From Bradyrhizobium septentrionale (GTDB taxonomy: Bacteria; Pseudomonadota; Alphaproteobacteria; Rhizobiales; Xanthobacteraceae), in the NCBI RefSeq assembly GCF_011516645.4, contig NZ_CP088284.1, positions 62,001 through 126,000 on the forward strand: a stretch of 64,000 nucleotides of DNA, written 5' to 3'. The notes under the pieces are model-generated. The model did no database searches. It was not told the DNA's origin and worked only from the letters and a program-made list of their open reading frames with translations. The position numbers and the translations under genes are program-made. Within the stretch, counting starts at the first letter, position 1; each line of letters opens with the position of its first letter. Positions 45,492-55,248 of this stretch are shown here, piece by piece.

Positions 45492-45635
45492 CCGTCAAAC
45501 GCTCAGGATCAATCAAGCCGTTCCGATGATCCCGCTGGGCCCCGGCGCCACGCGACGCCGCGGCCAGCCGCGCGCGCAGCCTGTGCAGTAAAATGCGCGC
45601 TTACTGACCGTCAGCCCATAACCGCCGCCGCCTGA

Positions 45636-45819
45636 CCGGCCGCGCCGTCACCAAAATTTGGCGATAGCTCGATGCTGACCGTGCGCGACGCGATTCCCAA
45701 AGCCCGGGAATTGGCCACAGCCGAGTTCGCGACGCTGCGCTGGTTCCGGTCCTTCGTGCCCGGGGGCCCAGGCCGTCGGCGTGAGCCGCTCCAGCCTGAG
45801 CTATCCGCCCATGGCGACA
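45636..45819. other. IS256 right end and unassigned border
   Basis: The stretch between the IS256 stop codon and the effector-like gene probably begins with the non-coding right end of the IS256 element. A plus-strand stretch from ATG 45672 reads LTVRDAIPKARELATAEFATL and looks codon-biased. It is short and matches nothing I recognise, so no gene is claimed. Confidence 0.4.
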
Positions 45820-47232
45820 TCAGCCCCTGAGTCGGTTCTGCAGTGCCTGCCGATTGGCAACGAGGTTGCTGAGGTTCAGCAGGTCTGGCTCCCGTCCTTG
45901 CTCCAATTGCCTAACCAGCGCCCGCGTGCCGTCCACCACGAAGACGCCGCAATCATAGCCGTTCCGCTGCTGGGCCATGCCGGCTCGCTCGAGGCGGAGG
46001 TCCAGCCGACCTGCGAGATGTTCTGCATCCTTGTTGTTGAGTCCCCCGTAGGAATCGTAGTGATAGGCGACCGGCCGCCCCCGGTCGCGGCGATCAACGA
46101 ACAGCAGCGACCAATGGTTGCCGAGGCTATTAGGATCTTCAGGATTGGCATTAATCACGGGCAGGAACAGGAAGTCGGCTGTATCGTTACCATTATCGTA
46201 GACGATGCGCTGGAATTCGGTTCGCACGACGCCATCGTCGTTAGAGCGCAGATAATTTAGGACGATGAGGGGATTCACGAACCGCGTCCGGGCGGCGAGA
46301 TCCGGATGGTACCTCTGCAAATCCTGCTCCTGGAGCCGGTAATCCCTGTCGATATGCTCGTCGCCCAGCCATTCCGTGTCCTCGAGCACCAGCCCGCGGC
46401 CGTGGGACGAGGCTGTCGGATCTAAAGCCCCGATCTGAGCATCAGCGGAGGTGCTCGGAAACGGCCGTACAGAATTAGCATCGTCGCGTGATTCGGACGG
46501 CGTGGCCGCAGTCAGATCAACCAATGGAAAACCACGGTAGGTGTCTGAGCGAGACCTGGCAGCGGGCGCCGGCTCAAAGTGAGCATCGTCGCGCAATTCG
46601 GACGGCGGGGGCGCATCCAGATCAACAAAAGACTCAAGACCGCCGTAGGTGTCTGACGGAGCCCTGCTGGTTGATGGTGAGGCCGGCTCTTGCATCTGCC
46701 GCCGCGCCAGCTCCTCGCGCAACCACGCCAAAGCTTCATCATCCGAGAAGGCTGGCGCCGGAGAAAGCCCCTGCGGCGAGCCGGGCTGTCGAACGCCCTG
46801 GTGATGACCCGGTACTGGCCCGGCAAACGGCGGCGGAAAGTCAGGCGCCGGGCTCCAAGCATTGTCACGCAACTCGAACGGTGCGGGCGGATTCGGATGA
46901 ACCGCTGCCTCAAGACCGCCTTCGATGTCTGAAGGAGCCCTGGCAGAGTGCGCTGACGCTGCTTCCAGGGTCGGCCACATACTCCAATCAAAGTTGAGCG
47001 GCATCTGCGGCGACCAGGTTGAGGTGGACCTGGCAGGTTCCTGCTCTCGAGCTTGGACTATCTCCTGCGCCTGCTCAGGGGGAACCCCGGACCACGGTGG
47101 GCCGTCTTCCACCATCAAAGGCAGATCCTGATCGTAACCTCCCCGCGGCGCGCTGTGCGCAGGGGCGCCTCCGACGTACGTCGCGACCGCATGCGGCGCC
47201 GTGGCATCTTCGTGCCCGCTCGCCTGCATCAT
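45820..47232 (-). CDS. C48 (Ulp1-like) SUMO-protease effector-like protein, probably 5'-truncated
   Basis: The C-terminal third is a Ulp1/C48 cysteine peptidase with its catalytic set visible: His373 (NHWSLLFVD), Asp393 (YHYDSYGG), Gln422 and Cys428 (QRNGYDCGVFVVD). Such proteases act on SUMO and occur in type III effectors of plant-associated bacteria (XopD, rhizobial NopD). The middle has three degenerate ~30-residue repeats (SDxxxG ... V(D)L...P.SELRDDA); two contain VDLDAPP or VDLTAAT, loosely resembling EAR repressor motifs. The IS21 element begins 9 bases before the ATG, and the frame stays open into it (QYCRPNDTQP). The original N-terminus, secretion signal and promoter are therefore probably lost. 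No tts box is visible. Confidence 0.85.
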   Translation of the reverse strand: MMQASGHEDATAPHAVATYVGGAPAHSAPRGGYDQDLPLMVEDGPPWSGVPPEQAQEIVQAREQEPARSTSTWSPQMPLNFDWSMWPTLEAASAHSARAPSDIEGGLEAAVHPNPPAPFELRDNAWSPAPDFPPPFAGPVPGHHQGVRQPGSPQGLSPAPAFSDDEALAWLREELARRQMQEPASPSTSRAPSDTYGGLESFVDLDAPPPSELRDDAHFEPAPAARSRSDTYRGFPLVDLTAATPSESRDDANSVRPFPSTSADAQIGALDPTASSHGRGLVLEDTEWLGDEHIDRDYRLQEQDLQRYHPDLAARTRFVNPLIVLNYLRSNDDGVVRTEFQRIVYDNGNDTADFLFLPVINANPEDPNSLGNHWSLLFVDRRDRGRPVAYHYDSYGGLNNKDAEHLAGRLDLRLERAGMAQQRNGYDCGVFVVDGTRALVRQLEQGREPDLLNLSNLVANRQALQNRLRG

Positions 47233-47354
47233 CGGCTGCGTGTCATTCGGCCTGCAATATTGACCCCCTAAGCCGGGGGATCGGCGTCCAAAATTGACCC
47301 CCTGTAGGTTGGTCTGTTGCGCTGCCTGCTTTGGAATGAAGCAGGTGGTCGGGG

Positions 47355-48854
47355 ATGCTGGTCGTGGAGACGATTGCGCGGATTCGGCGCGAGCACTTCA
47401 TCAAGGGCAAGACGATCAAGGAGATCGCCCGCGACCTGAAGGTGTCGCGGAACACGGTCCGGAAGGTGCTGAGGTCCGGAGGGACCTCCTTCGAGTACGA
47501 GCGGCAGGTGCAGCCACGACCAAAGCTGGGGCGGTGGGCATCGGAGCTCGATAGGCTGCTGGCGGCGAACGCGACCAAACCGGCTCGTGAACAGCTGACG
47601 CTGATCCGGATCTTCGAAGAGCTGCGCGGGAGCGGCTACGACGGCGGTTACGATGCCGTGCGGCGTTACGCCAGGCGGTGGAGCAAAGAACGCGGGCAAT
47701 CGACCGCGGCCGCTTATGTCCCGCTGAGCTTTGCCCCCGGCGAAGCCTACCAGTTCGACTGGAGCCACGAGGTGGTCTTGCTGAGCGGCACCACGGTGAT
47801 GGTGAAGGCCGCCCATGTCCGGCTCTGTCACAGCCGCATGCTGTTCGTGCGGGCCTATCCGCGGGAGACGCAGGAGATGGTGTTCGACGCCCACGACCGG
47901 GCGTTCGCCCTGTTCAAAGGCACCTGCACCCGCGGCATCTACGACAACATGAAGACCGCCGTAGAGACGATCTTCGTCGGTAAAGGGCGTCTCTACAATC
48001 GCCGCTTCCTGCAGATGTGCAGCCACTATCTGGTCGATCCGGTCGCCTGCACGCCAGCGTCGGGCTGGGAGAAGGGGCAGGTCGAGAACCAGGTCGGGCT
48101 GGTCAGGGAACGCTTCTTCACGCCGCGGCTGCGGTTCAAAAACCTCGACGAGTTAAACGTCTGGCTGCTCGACAAATGCATCGCCTACGCCAAGGCTCAT
48201 CGCCATCCGGAGCTGGTCGATCAGACGATCTGGGAAGTGTTCGAAGCCGAACGCCCCAAACTCGTTCCCTATGCCGGCCGCTTCGACGGCTTCCATGCGG
48301 TGACGGCATCGGTCTCGAAGACCTGCCTGGTGCGCTTCGACAATAACAAATACTCGGTCGCAGCCAGCGCAGTCGGACGACCGGTCGAGGTTCAAGCCTA
48401 TGCCGATCGCATTGTGATCCGTCAGGATGGACGCATCGTTGCCGAGCACCCGCGATCCTTTGGCCGCGGCGATACCGTCTACGACCCCTGGCATTATGTG
48501 CCGGTGCTCGCCCGCAAACCCGGCGCCTTGCGCAACGGTGCTCCCTTCAAAGACTGGGTGCTGCCGGCCGCGATCGAGCGGATCCGGCGCAAGCTTGCCA
48601 GCACCGACGATGGCAATCGGCAGATGGTCGACATCCTCAACGCGGTGCTGACTGACGGTCTGCCCGCGGTGGAAGCAGCCTGTGCTGAAGCGCTCAGTCA
48701 CAGCGTCCATTCCGCCGATGTCGTGCTCAATATCCTGGCCCGTCAACGTGAACCCGCCCCACCGGCCAACATCATGACGCCGGCCGCACTGACGCTCCGT
48801 CATGCGCCGATCGCCGATTGTGCCCGCTACGACAACCTCCGGAGGACCATCTGA
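47355..48854 (+). CDS. istA: IS21 transposase IstA
   Basis: This 499-residue protein has an N-terminal helix-turn-helix ([21 protein letters not shown]). The DDE catalytic core has Asp in YQFDWSHE, Asp in [10 protein letters not shown] and Glu in KGQVENQVG, followed by the usual C-terminal SH3-like part. It is intact and belongs to a different IS21 subgroup from the copy at 33373. Its TGA overlaps the istB ATG at 48854. Confidence 0.95.
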   Translation: MLVVETIARIRREHFIKGKTIKEIARDLKVSRNTVRKVLRSGGTSFEYERQVQPRPKLGRWASELDRLLAANATKPAREQLTLIRIFEELRGSGYDGGYDAVRRYARRWSKERGQSTAAAYVPLSFAPGEAYQFDWSHEVVLLSGTTVMVKAAHVRLCHSRMLFVRAYPRETQEMVFDAHDRAFALFKGTCTRGIYDNMKTAVETIFVGKGRLYNRRFLQMCSHYLVDPVACTPASGWEKGQVENQVGLVRERFFTPRLRFKNLDELNVWLLDKCIAYAKAHRHPELVDQTIWEVFEAERPKLVPYAGRFDGFHAVTASVSKTCLVRFDNNKYSVAASAVGRPVEVQAYADRIVIRQDGRIVAEHPRSFGRGDTVYDPWHYVPVLARKPGALRNGAPFKDWVLPAAIERIRRKLASTDDGNRQMVDILNAVLTDGLPAVEAACAEALSHSVHSADVVLNILARQREPAPPANIMTPAALTLRHAPIADCARYDNLRRTI

Positions 48855-49885
48855 TGGAACGAACCCAAATCTTCGACCTCATGGGCGAACTCAAGCTCTA
48901 CGGCATGAAGGCTGCCTTCGACGAGATCATGGCAACTGCCGTCAAACGCCAGCACGAACCTCAGCGCATTGTCGGCGACCTGCTCAACGCCGAGATCAAC
49001 GAGAAGCAAGCCAGGTCGATCAAATACCAGCTCACCATTGCCAAGCTGCCGCTTGCCAAGGACATTGCCGACTTCCAGTTCGACGGCACGCCGATCAATC
49101 AGACTCTCGTCAATGATCTCGCTGGCGGCGGCTTCATCGCCCAACAACGCAACGTCGTGCTGGTTGGCGGCACCGGCACAGGCAAGACCCACCTGGCCAT
49201 TGCCATCGCCAGAAGCTGCATCCGATCCGGGGCTCGCGGCCGCTTCTTCAACGTAGTCGACCTCGTCAATCGCCTCGAGACCGAGACCCGCAACGGACGG
49301 CAAGGACGGCTCGCCGAGCATCTGACCCGGATGGACTTCATCGTGCTGGATGAACTCGGCTATTTGCCCTTCGCCCAGTCCGGTGGCCAGCTTCTCTTCC
49401 ACCTCGTCAGCCGGCTCTATGAGCGCGCCTCTGTCATCGTGACCACCAATCTCGCCTTCGGCGAATGGCCGAGCGTGTTCGGCGACGCCAAAATGACCAC
49501 CGCGCTGCTCGACCGGTTGACCCATCACTGCGACATTGTCGAGACCGGCAACGATAGCTGGCGGTTCAAGAGCCGAGACGACGATCACGCCACCCGCGCT
49601 CGTCTCGCCTCCGCTATCCCGGCCAGCTCCGACGAGACGAGCGCTACCAGCAAAGCCCGCCGCGCAAAGGGGTCAAAATTGGACGCCGATGAGGGGCGCA
49701 TTGCCTCATCGAAAATGTTACCGAACAATTCCGCTGATGACTGGGGCGGCGTTACCGAATCAGGTCGGTGGCGCCAATGGCGAGCGGGATCAGCATGGGC
49801 GCAAGGCGCGAGGTGTTGGCCGTGGTGGCGAGGCGCTACCGTGCGGCTGGACGAGTTGAGAAGGGACGGATCCTTGACGAGTTGA
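48854..49885 (+). CDS. istB: IstB helper ATPase with C-terminus replaced by insertion
   Basis: This is an AAA+ helper of IstA. Walker A is GGTGTGKTH and Walker [10 protein letters not shown]; the C-terminal arginine-rich tail is present. ATG 48854 with GGAGGA 13 bases upstream overlaps the istA stop. The natural end reads [14 protein letters not shown] and stop, with the last codons lying in the IS21 terminal repeat. Insertion of the ISNCY-like element at 49697 replaces the last six residues with about 60 foreign ones. The ATPase core is untouched. Confidence 0.9.
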   Translation: MERTQIFDLMGELKLYGMKAAFDEIMATAVKRQHEPQRIVGDLLNAEINEKQARSIKYQLTIAKLPLAKDIADFQFDGTPINQTLVNDLAGGGFIAQQRNVVLVGGTGTGKTHLAIAIARSCIRSGARGRFFNVVDLVNRLETETRNGRQGRLAEHLTRMDFIVLDELGYLPFAQSGGQLLFHLVSRLYERASVIVTTNLAFGEWPSVFGDAKMTTALLDRLTHHCDIVETGNDSWRFKSRDDDHATRARLASAIPASSDETSATSKARRAKGSKLDADEGRIASSKMLPNNSADDWGGVTESGRWRQWRAGSAWAQGARCWPWWRGATVRLDELRRDGSLTS

Positions 49886-51457
49886 CAGCGACGACGGGTT
49901 GGCACCGCAAGCACGCGGTGCGAGCACTGTCGGTTGCCGGAAGGGACAGGCCCAGGCCACCACTGGACGAAGGGGCAACGAGCCCAACCGAACCAGCGAC
50001 AAGTCGGCGACGCAAATACGCCAGCGTGCGCGACGCGCTGATCGCGCTGTGGGAAGCCTCCGATCGCGTCTGCGGTAAGCGCCTCGTATCGATGATCCCA
50101 GTGCTGTTGCCCGCACTCGAGCGGCATGGCCGGCTGAAGCCAACGAGCGCAGAGCGTGCGCTGCTGACAACTCTGAGCGCGGCGACGATCGATCGGATGT
50201 TGATCGACGTTAAAATTGCGGCTGCTGGGGGGCGCCGGCGGCGAGTCGGATTCTACTCGGCGATTCGACGCGAGGTGCCGATCCGCACTTTCAATGACTG
50301 GGCAAACCCGCCGCCAGGCTTTTGCGAGATCGACATGGTCGCGCACGGTGGGACCAGCGTCGCCGGCTCGTTTATCCAGACTTTGACCATGGTGGACATC
50401 GCAACAGGATGGACGGAATGCCTGCCCCTGGTGACACGCGATGGCAGCCTCGTCGTGGAAGCGATGAAGCGAGCGCAGGGCCTGTTCCCGTGGGTGATCT
50501 GTGGCGCCGACTTCGATAACGACAGCGCGTTCATGAACGACGTCGTCGTTCCATGGTGCCGAGCACAGAAGATCGAGGTAACGCGGTCACGTGCCTACAA
50601 AAAGAACGATCAGGCTTTCGTGGAGCAGAAGAACGGTGCGGTGGTCCGGCGGCTCGTCGGATACGGGCGCTTCGACGGGGTCGAGACGGCCCGCGTGATG
50701 GCACGTCTCTACGCGGCGGCGCGCCTGCTGGTGAACTTCTTCCAGCCGTCATTCAAGCTCAAAGAGAAGCGCCGCGAGGGTGCCAAGATCATCAAACGCT
50801 ATCATCCGCCTGCCACACCATACGAACGTGCACTGGGGCACCCGAAACTCCCATCAGCGGTCAAGCGCCGTCTGCGCCACACGTATCGGACTCTCGATCC
50901 CATACAATTGCTTGCCACGATCCGCACGGCGCAGGAAGAGCTCGGCGAACGGATCGGCAAGCGCGGTCTTGCGAAGGTTCCCACCGTATCGCCGGCTGAT
51001 CCGCTCTCGTTTGCCCGATCGCTCGGCACGGCGGCAAAAACCGCCGAAGTGCGGGCCACGCACCGCCGGCCGAAACAGCGATACAAAACGCGTATTCGCA
51101 TGCCCTCGAAGCTCGATCCCCATCTCGCGATCATCGAGAACTGGCTCGCCGTCGAGCCACAGCTCACTGCACTGGCCATCGTGGGCAGGCTCGCCACGAT
51201 CGATCCCTCGATGTTCAGCGACAAGCAGCATTCGATCGTTCAGCGCCTGCTTCGGTCCCTCCGGCGGAAGGTGGCGGAGACAGCCATCGTATCCATGCCC
51301 GTGGATGAAATACGGCCCGAGGCTGTGGACGGCGCTGCGTGTGATGAGCACTCCGCCCCGCCCACAGCCTCTCCACCGAGCTGGCCGCGGCTCGAGACCG
51401 GTCTGGGGCAGTTCGTAGACCTTCATCCCGGGTAACATTACTTCCTGAGGCAATACG
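49697..51457 (+). mobile_element. ISNCY-like element inserted in the IS21 right end
   Basis: Imperfect ~27-bp inverted repeats (left starting CGCATTGCCTCA at 49697, right ending TGAGGCAATACG at 51457) enclose one transposase gene. The 5-bp duplication AGGGG lies at 49692-49696 and 51458-51462. Joining the flanks rebuilds the tandem IS21 terminal repeats and the natural istB stop. Length 1761 bp. The family name is tentative. Confidence 0.85.
49777..51435 (+). CDS. Integrase-core (DDE) transposase, ISNCY-like
   Basis: About 550 residues. An N-terminal helix-turn-helix-like segment ([22 protein letters not shown]) is followed by an rve-type catalytic core with Asp in [11 protein letters not shown], Asp in [12 protein letters not shown] and Glu in [16 protein letters not shown], then a basic C-terminal tail. 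ATG 49777 is chosen inside the element; GTG 49768 is also possible. It appears intact. The family assignment rests on the [11 protein letters not shown] style of N-terminus and the core spacing, so it could equally be called an unclassified integrase-core transposase. Confidence 0.82.
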   Translation: MASGISMGARREVLAVVARRYRAAGRVEKGRILDELTATTGWHRKHAVRALSVAGRDRPRPPLDEGATSPTEPATSRRRKYASVRDALIALWEASDRVCGKRLVSMIPVLLPALERHGRLKPTSAERALLTTLSAATIDRMLIDVKIAAAGGRRRRVGFYSAIRREVPIRTFNDWANPPPGFCEIDMVAHGGTSVAGSFIQTLTMVDIATGWTECLPLVTRDGSLVVEAMKRAQGLFPWVICGADFDNDSAFMNDVVVPWCRAQKIEVTRSRAYKKNDQAFVEQKNGAVVRRLVGYGRFDGVETARVMARLYAAARLLVNFFQPSFKLKEKRREGAKIIKRYHPPATPYERALGHPKLPSAVKRRLRHTYRTLDPIQLLATIRTAQEELGERIGKRGLAKVPTVSPADPLSFARSLGTAAKTAEVRATHRRPKQRYKTRIRMPSKLDPHLAIIENWLAVEPQLTALAIVGRLATIDPSMFSDKQHSIVQRLLRSLRRKVAETAIVSMPVDEIRPEAVDGAACDEHSAPPTASPPSWPRLETGLGQFVDLHPG

Positions 51458-51485
51458 AGGGGTCAAATTTGAACGCCGATTGACA

Positions 51486-51788
51486 CTTTGCGCTCAGCAA
51501 TCCCGCCTTGGTGAGCGCTCCTTCTAAAAAATCGTTCTCCAGCGTCAGCTCCCCGATCTTGGCGTGCAGCGACTTCACGTCGATCGCAGGCGCGGACGGC
51601 GCCGTGTTCCCCGATCCGAAAACTCCGGAAGCTCCACCCTCCAACTGGGCCTTCCAGGCCGTAATCTGATTGGGATGGACATCGAAGTGTTCGGCCAGTT
51701 GAGCTATCGTCCGGTCACCCTTGACGGCAGCAAGCGCCACCTTCGCCTTGAAGGCCGGGGTGTGGTTCCGGCGCGGTCGTCGGTTCAT
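51486..51788 (-). pseudogene. IS3-family OrfA, 3' part lost
   Basis: ATG 51788 follows AGGAG. The protein has the IS3 OrfA helix-turn-helix (HTPAFKAKVALAAVKGDRT, then IAQLAEHFDVHPNQITAWKAQL) and a coiled-coil segment up to EGALTKAGLLSAK. At 51485 the frame meets the end of the IS21 element and continues as foreign sequence. No orfB or right end is found, so a deletion took place. Bases 51789-51945 include its non-coding left end and nothing else recognisable. Confidence 0.88.
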
Positions 51789-51945
51789 GGTCACTCCTGA
51801 TTCGCAGGCTCAGCGTGCCCGCCGTCAGGCAGAAACTCCACTTATCGATCTGTTCAAATTTGCGAGTCCGGCTCTGTACGCCAGCGGTTCGTTAAACGTC
51901 GGCGGCCATGCTGCTTGTGCTATATGTGGCCCCAATTCAAACGAG

Positions 51946-54189
51946 CTACTTAGAGGATTCAAGGTTGAGATAATAGCGCCACTCGGTGCCCATATTGTCG
52001 TCCGTGATAACTGCCTTATCCTTCGTGGCCGCCAGAATATCGGGGCAGTCTTCAATCATCGGGCCGCCGAGCCGAAACTGGGTCATCAACGAATCGACCC
52101 GCGCTCGGTCCGTGGCGTTGCCAAGGTCTAATTCGGGCTTGCCGTCGATCCTGTAGCTTTCCAGAACCGAGCGCCATCGTGTGTAGTTCCAGTCGATTGG
52201 TGTGTCTGAGACCACCATGTGATTGATGAATCTGGCTCCGTGCGGAAAGGCGGTGCAAGCCGTGCGATGCACGCGACGTGAGTCGGTCGTGTTGTAGAAG
52301 AACACGCCGCCGGGATTGAGGTGCCGCCTTACAAGATCGTGGAACTCCAGTGAGAGCAGATTTGTGGCGTTGGCGCGGAAATGCCAGGTCGTGTTCGAAA
52401 GGACCACATCGAACCGAATTGTGGGGTGATGGTTGAGCCATCGCCGGCCATCATCCTCGATGATGCGGACCTTCGGGTTGCGCAGGATCGATTGCACCTC
52501 GGGCTGCTGTCTGATCAGCTCCAGGTAGCCGGGATTAATCTCGACGATAGTAAGAGACTTAACCGCCGGATTGCTGGCGACCACCTGGGCCCACGATCCG
52601 GACGCCAATCCGACCATGAGAACATCACGAGGCGCCGGATGGAATAGGCTCAATGCGTAGGGACGAATGATCCCGTTCACGTCCGTCTTTTTCAAGTCGA
52701 TATTGAAGCGTCCGTCGTACATGCCATTGCCATATACGACACCATCGGTATCGACAGTAATGATGCCGCTGCGGTTCTCGACCACTTGCGCAAAGTCGTG
52801 ATCCACGGTCCCTTTGCTTTGAAGGTTCTCCAGCACGCGGGAGGCGATCACCGGATTGGCGATTGCACCGGCGATCAGGATGCCGACGGCAATGGCGCCA
52901 TGGCGCATGCGTTCCCGCGCTGGCACTTCGAGCGCCGCGACCAGCATCACGGCACAGAAGGTGCCGCCGGCCAGCAGGAACACCGCCATCGATTTCAGGC
53001 CGAGCCAGTTGGCGAGCACGAAGCCGGTGAGGACCGCGCCGGTCGCGCAGCCGATGATGTTGGCGAAATACAGGATCGCGGTTTGCATGCCGGTCCGGCT
53101 GTCGGCGGCAATGCCGAACTGCGACAGATAGGGCAGCAAGGCACCCCACTGCCGCGCGATCAGGTAGATGACGACAATGCCGATATCGATCACGCCGGGG
53201 CCGACCCACGCCAGTTGCGCCATGACAGGCAGGAAGGCCGCGCCGAAGATATTGGCCCACAGCAGACCGGTCGTCGCATGTCGCATGGCCTCTGTCGGCG
53301 AACATTCGTCGCAGACGTTCGCTGCATTGCGTGCGCCAACAGCGATGCCGACCAGAAAGGCGCCGAGCGTCAAGGCAAAGGCCAGCGAGCTCGATCCCGT
53401 CGCAAAGGAAATCGTCCGGAACAGGAAGATTTCATAGGACAGCGAGATGAAGCCGCCGAGCATGGCGAGAACTGTCACGAAGGGCATTCCGAGGAGCCGT
53501 GGCGTGGTGGCCTTGGTAGCGCCGGCAGCCCCAGTCTCCGCCGCGTCGGGCTTCATGCGGTGGACGACAATGGCGCCGATGCCGACAACGATGTTGATGC
53601 CGGCGGCAATCGAGACAGCGGCATGCATGCCGAAGAAGGGAAAGAGGATCGTGGCACAGGCGAGGCAGGCGGCGCCGGCGCCGAGCGTGTTGATGAAATA
53701 GAGCGTGCCGACGGCGCTGCCGATCTGGCCTGACGTTCTCGCAAGATAGGCGACCAGGATCGGCAGGGTGGCGCCCATCAGCAAGGTCGGGATCAGCACG
53801 AGCCCCAGATTGATCGCGGCCATCGCGACCAGCGGCAGATCGGCGACGAGATAGCCGACCTGCTCGAAGATCATCAGCGAGACCAGCCCGAACGCGGCGG
53901 TCATGAGTTCGATCATGCCGAGCAGCAGCAGCGGCTTGACGTTTTGTCGCTTCGAAATCCACCCGCCCGCGAGGCTGCCAAGACCAAGGCCCAGCATGAA
54001 CGCCGTGACCACGATCGTCACCGACTCGGTGTTGACGCCAAAGATCCGGAACAGGCTGCGCTGCCAGGTCAGCTGGTAGATGAGCGCTGGAAAGCCCGAG
54101 AAGAAGAACAGGACGCACAGCAGGCGAACGCGAGAGGTGAGGGGCGTCACATTTGACGACGCCACAGTCGGCACTTCAAGGGATGTCAT
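51946..54189 (-). CDS. Fused multi-pass membrane protein/spermidine-synthase-like domain
   Basis: 747 residues in two parts. Residues ~20-460 hold about a dozen hydrophobic segments arranged like an MFS transporter. From ~480 a spermidine-synthase-type fold follows, with a glycine-rich SAM-binding-like loop (VLMVGLASGSWAQVV), the acidic strand end IVEINPGYLELI, and IIEDDGRRWLN. Such fusions are widespread in bacteria and usually annotated fused MFS/spermidine synthase; their substrate is unknown. It is intact, starts at ATG 54189 with a GGAAG upstream, and stands alone between IS remnants. A role with the peptide synthetase is not indicated. Confidence 0.88.
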   Translation of the reverse strand: MTSLEVPTVASSNVTPLTSRVRLLCVLFFFSGFPALIYQLTWQRSLFRIFGVNTESVTIVVTAFMLGLGLGSLAGGWISKRQNVKPLLLLGMIELMTAAFGLVSLMIFEQVGYLVADLPLVAMAAINLGLVLIPTLLMGATLPILVAYLARTSGQIGSAVGTLYFINTLGAGAACLACATILFPFFGMHAAVSIAAGINIVVGIGAIVVHRMKPDAAETGAAGATKATTPRLLGMPFVTVLAMLGGFISLSYEIFLFRTISFATGSSSLAFALTLGAFLVGIAVGARNAANVCDECSPTEAMRHATTGLLWANIFGAAFLPVMAQLAWVGPGVIDIGIVVIYLIARQWGALLPYLSQFGIAADSRTGMQTAILYFANIIGCATGAVLTGFVLANWLGLKSMAVFLLAGGTFCAVMLVAALEVPARERMRHGAIAVGILIAGAIANPVIASRVLENLQSKGTVDHDFAQVVENRSGIITVDTDGVVYGNGMYDGRFNIDLKKTDVNGIIRPYALSLFHPAPRDVLMVGLASGSWAQVVASNPAVKSLTIVEINPGYLELIRQQPEVQSILRNPKVRIIEDDGRRWLNHHPTIRFDVVLSNTTWHFRANATNLLSLEFHDLVRRHLNPGGVFFYNTTDSRRVHRTACTAFPHGARFINHMVVSDTPIDWNYTRWRSVLESYRIDGKPELDLGNATDRARVDSLMTQFRLGGPMIEDCPDILAATKDKAVITDDNMGTEWRYYLNLESSK

Positions 54190-54335
54190 CAGCTACTTCC
54201 GGTTACCTGGTCAAACCCTTACGACCAAATTGTCAACCAAAGATTGCTGTGGCTTGCACAAACCGAATGAACCACTAGGAGCTTGTCTGGATAGTCGCTG
54301 TTCAAATCTGGTCGGGTCTGATTCAACATTGGGCG

Positions 54336-55248
54336 ATGAGCAAGTATTTTCGGCCTTGGAACATCGATCAGACGCTGCTTCTGCCGCCGAATGTGCAGGA
54401 CTTCGTGCCGAAAGGCCATGTCTCGCGGTTTATGGTTGATCTGGTGCGGGAGAGCCTCGATCTCAGGGAGATCATGGGCAGCTATGTGAGCGGGCTTGGG
54501 CAGCCGCCGTTTGATCCGCGGATGATGGTGGCGCTGCTGCTGCATAGCTATGCGAGTGGGCTGTATTCGTCGCGTCGGATTGCCAAGGCCTGCCGGGAGC
54601 GGAACGATTTTGTGATGATCGTGGCGCTGGATGCGCCGGATTTTCGGACGATCAGCGACTTTCGCAAGCGACATTTGAAGGCGCTCGGCGCGCTATTCGT
54701 GCAGGTTCTGAAGTTGTGCGAGACGGCCGGGCTGGTCAAGCTCGGTCATGTCGCGCTGGATGGTACGAAGATCAAGGCGAACGCGTCGAAACACAAGGCG
54801 ATGAGTTATGAGCGCATGAAGAAGCGCGAGGCGGAATTGAAGGCCGAGGTCGCTCGCATGCTGGCGGCCGCCGAGGCGGCGGATGCCTCGGAGGATGAGA
54901 CTTTCGGCAACAGCGACGAACTGCCGGACTGGACCGTCGACAAGCAGAAACGGCTGGCGAAGATCCAGCAAGCGATGGCGGCGCTGGAAGCGGACGCCAA
55001 ACTGGCGGCGGAGGAAGAGCGCCGCATCGAGGCCGAAAAGGAACAGCAGCGCCAGGCCGAAGGCCGCAAGAAGCCGGGCAAACCGGCGGCGCTGCCATCG
55101 GAGGAACCCAATCCCAAGGCGCAACGCAACTTCACCGATCCGGAAAGCCGCATCATGAAGTCGAAGGATGGCTTCGTTCAGGCCTATAATGCCCAGGCGG
55201 CCGTCGATGCACATGCCCAGATCATTGTCGCGCAAGAACTGACCCAGC
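54336..55248 (+). pseudogene. IS1182-family transposase, C-terminal half missing
   Basis: The N-terminal domain begins MSKYFRPWNIDQTLLLPP and continues through the DUF772-type region (PPFDPRMMVALLLHSYASGLYSSRRI) and the first catalytic Asp (VALDGTKIKANASKHKAMSY). A long charged coiled coil follows, then SKDGFVQAYNAQAAVDAHAQIIVAQELTQ. The family continues for another ~150 residues with the remaining catalytic residues, but at about 55249 it joins an unrelated reading frame. The element's left end probably lies just upstream of 54336; no right end was found. Confidence 0.88.

Larger units (their letters stand above)
42900..45605 (+). mobile_element. IS66-family element inserted in the IS256 gene
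   Basis: The ends carry GTAAGCGC-type inverted repeats (left at 42901; right ending CGCGCTTAC at 45605). The 8-bp duplication TGACCGTC lies at 42892-42899 and 45606-45613, the duplication size typical of IS66. The three genes tnpA, tnpB and tnpC are intact and in order. Removing it restores the last residues of the IS256 transposase. Confidence 0.95.
39229..45635 (+). pseudogene. IS256-type (Mutator) transposase split into three pieces
   Basis: Piece 1 is 39229-39472 (YVYIWADGIHLQ to LLLD), piece 2 is 42327-42899 (LKRRGLGVPPRL to KPTDR), and piece 3 is 45606-45635 (DRQPITAAA and stop). Deleting the inserts with one copy of each target duplication restores one continuous frame. The N-terminal ~150 residues expected for the family are missing to the left of 39229, where the IS1111-type element begins. 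No full IS256 left end is found. Once intact it was a DDE transposase; it is now dead. Confidence 0.92.
47241..51485 (+). mobile_element. IS21-family element, second copy, with an ISNCY-like insert
   Basis: Each end has two directly repeated copies of a ~25-bp motif ending TTGACCCC (left 47241-47267 and 47280-47302; right, inverted, 49671-49690 and 51461-51485). The outermost base runs are TGTCATTCGG (left) and CGATTGACA (right). istA and istB follow the left end. The right end is split by an ISNCY-like element; without it the IS21 is about 2.48 kb, a normal size. The flanks (effector gene, IS3 remnant) show no target duplication. Confidence 0.88.

Noticed and set aside
45672..45830. Short plus-strand frame LTVRDAIPKARELATAEFATL
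   Set aside because: It is short, in IS border sequence, has no domain, and runs into the effector gene antisense.
47268..48026. 252-codon minus-strand frame over the second istA
   Set aside because: It is antisense to the IS21 transposase.
52786..53733. 315-codon plus-strand frame opposite the MFS/spermidine-synthase-like gene
   Set aside because: It is a charged low-complexity product, antisense to a gene with clear membrane segments and synthase motifs.
45820..54200. Type III promoter (tts box) upstream of the C48 gene
   Set aside because: The upstream side is IS21 sequence and I found no match to the motif.
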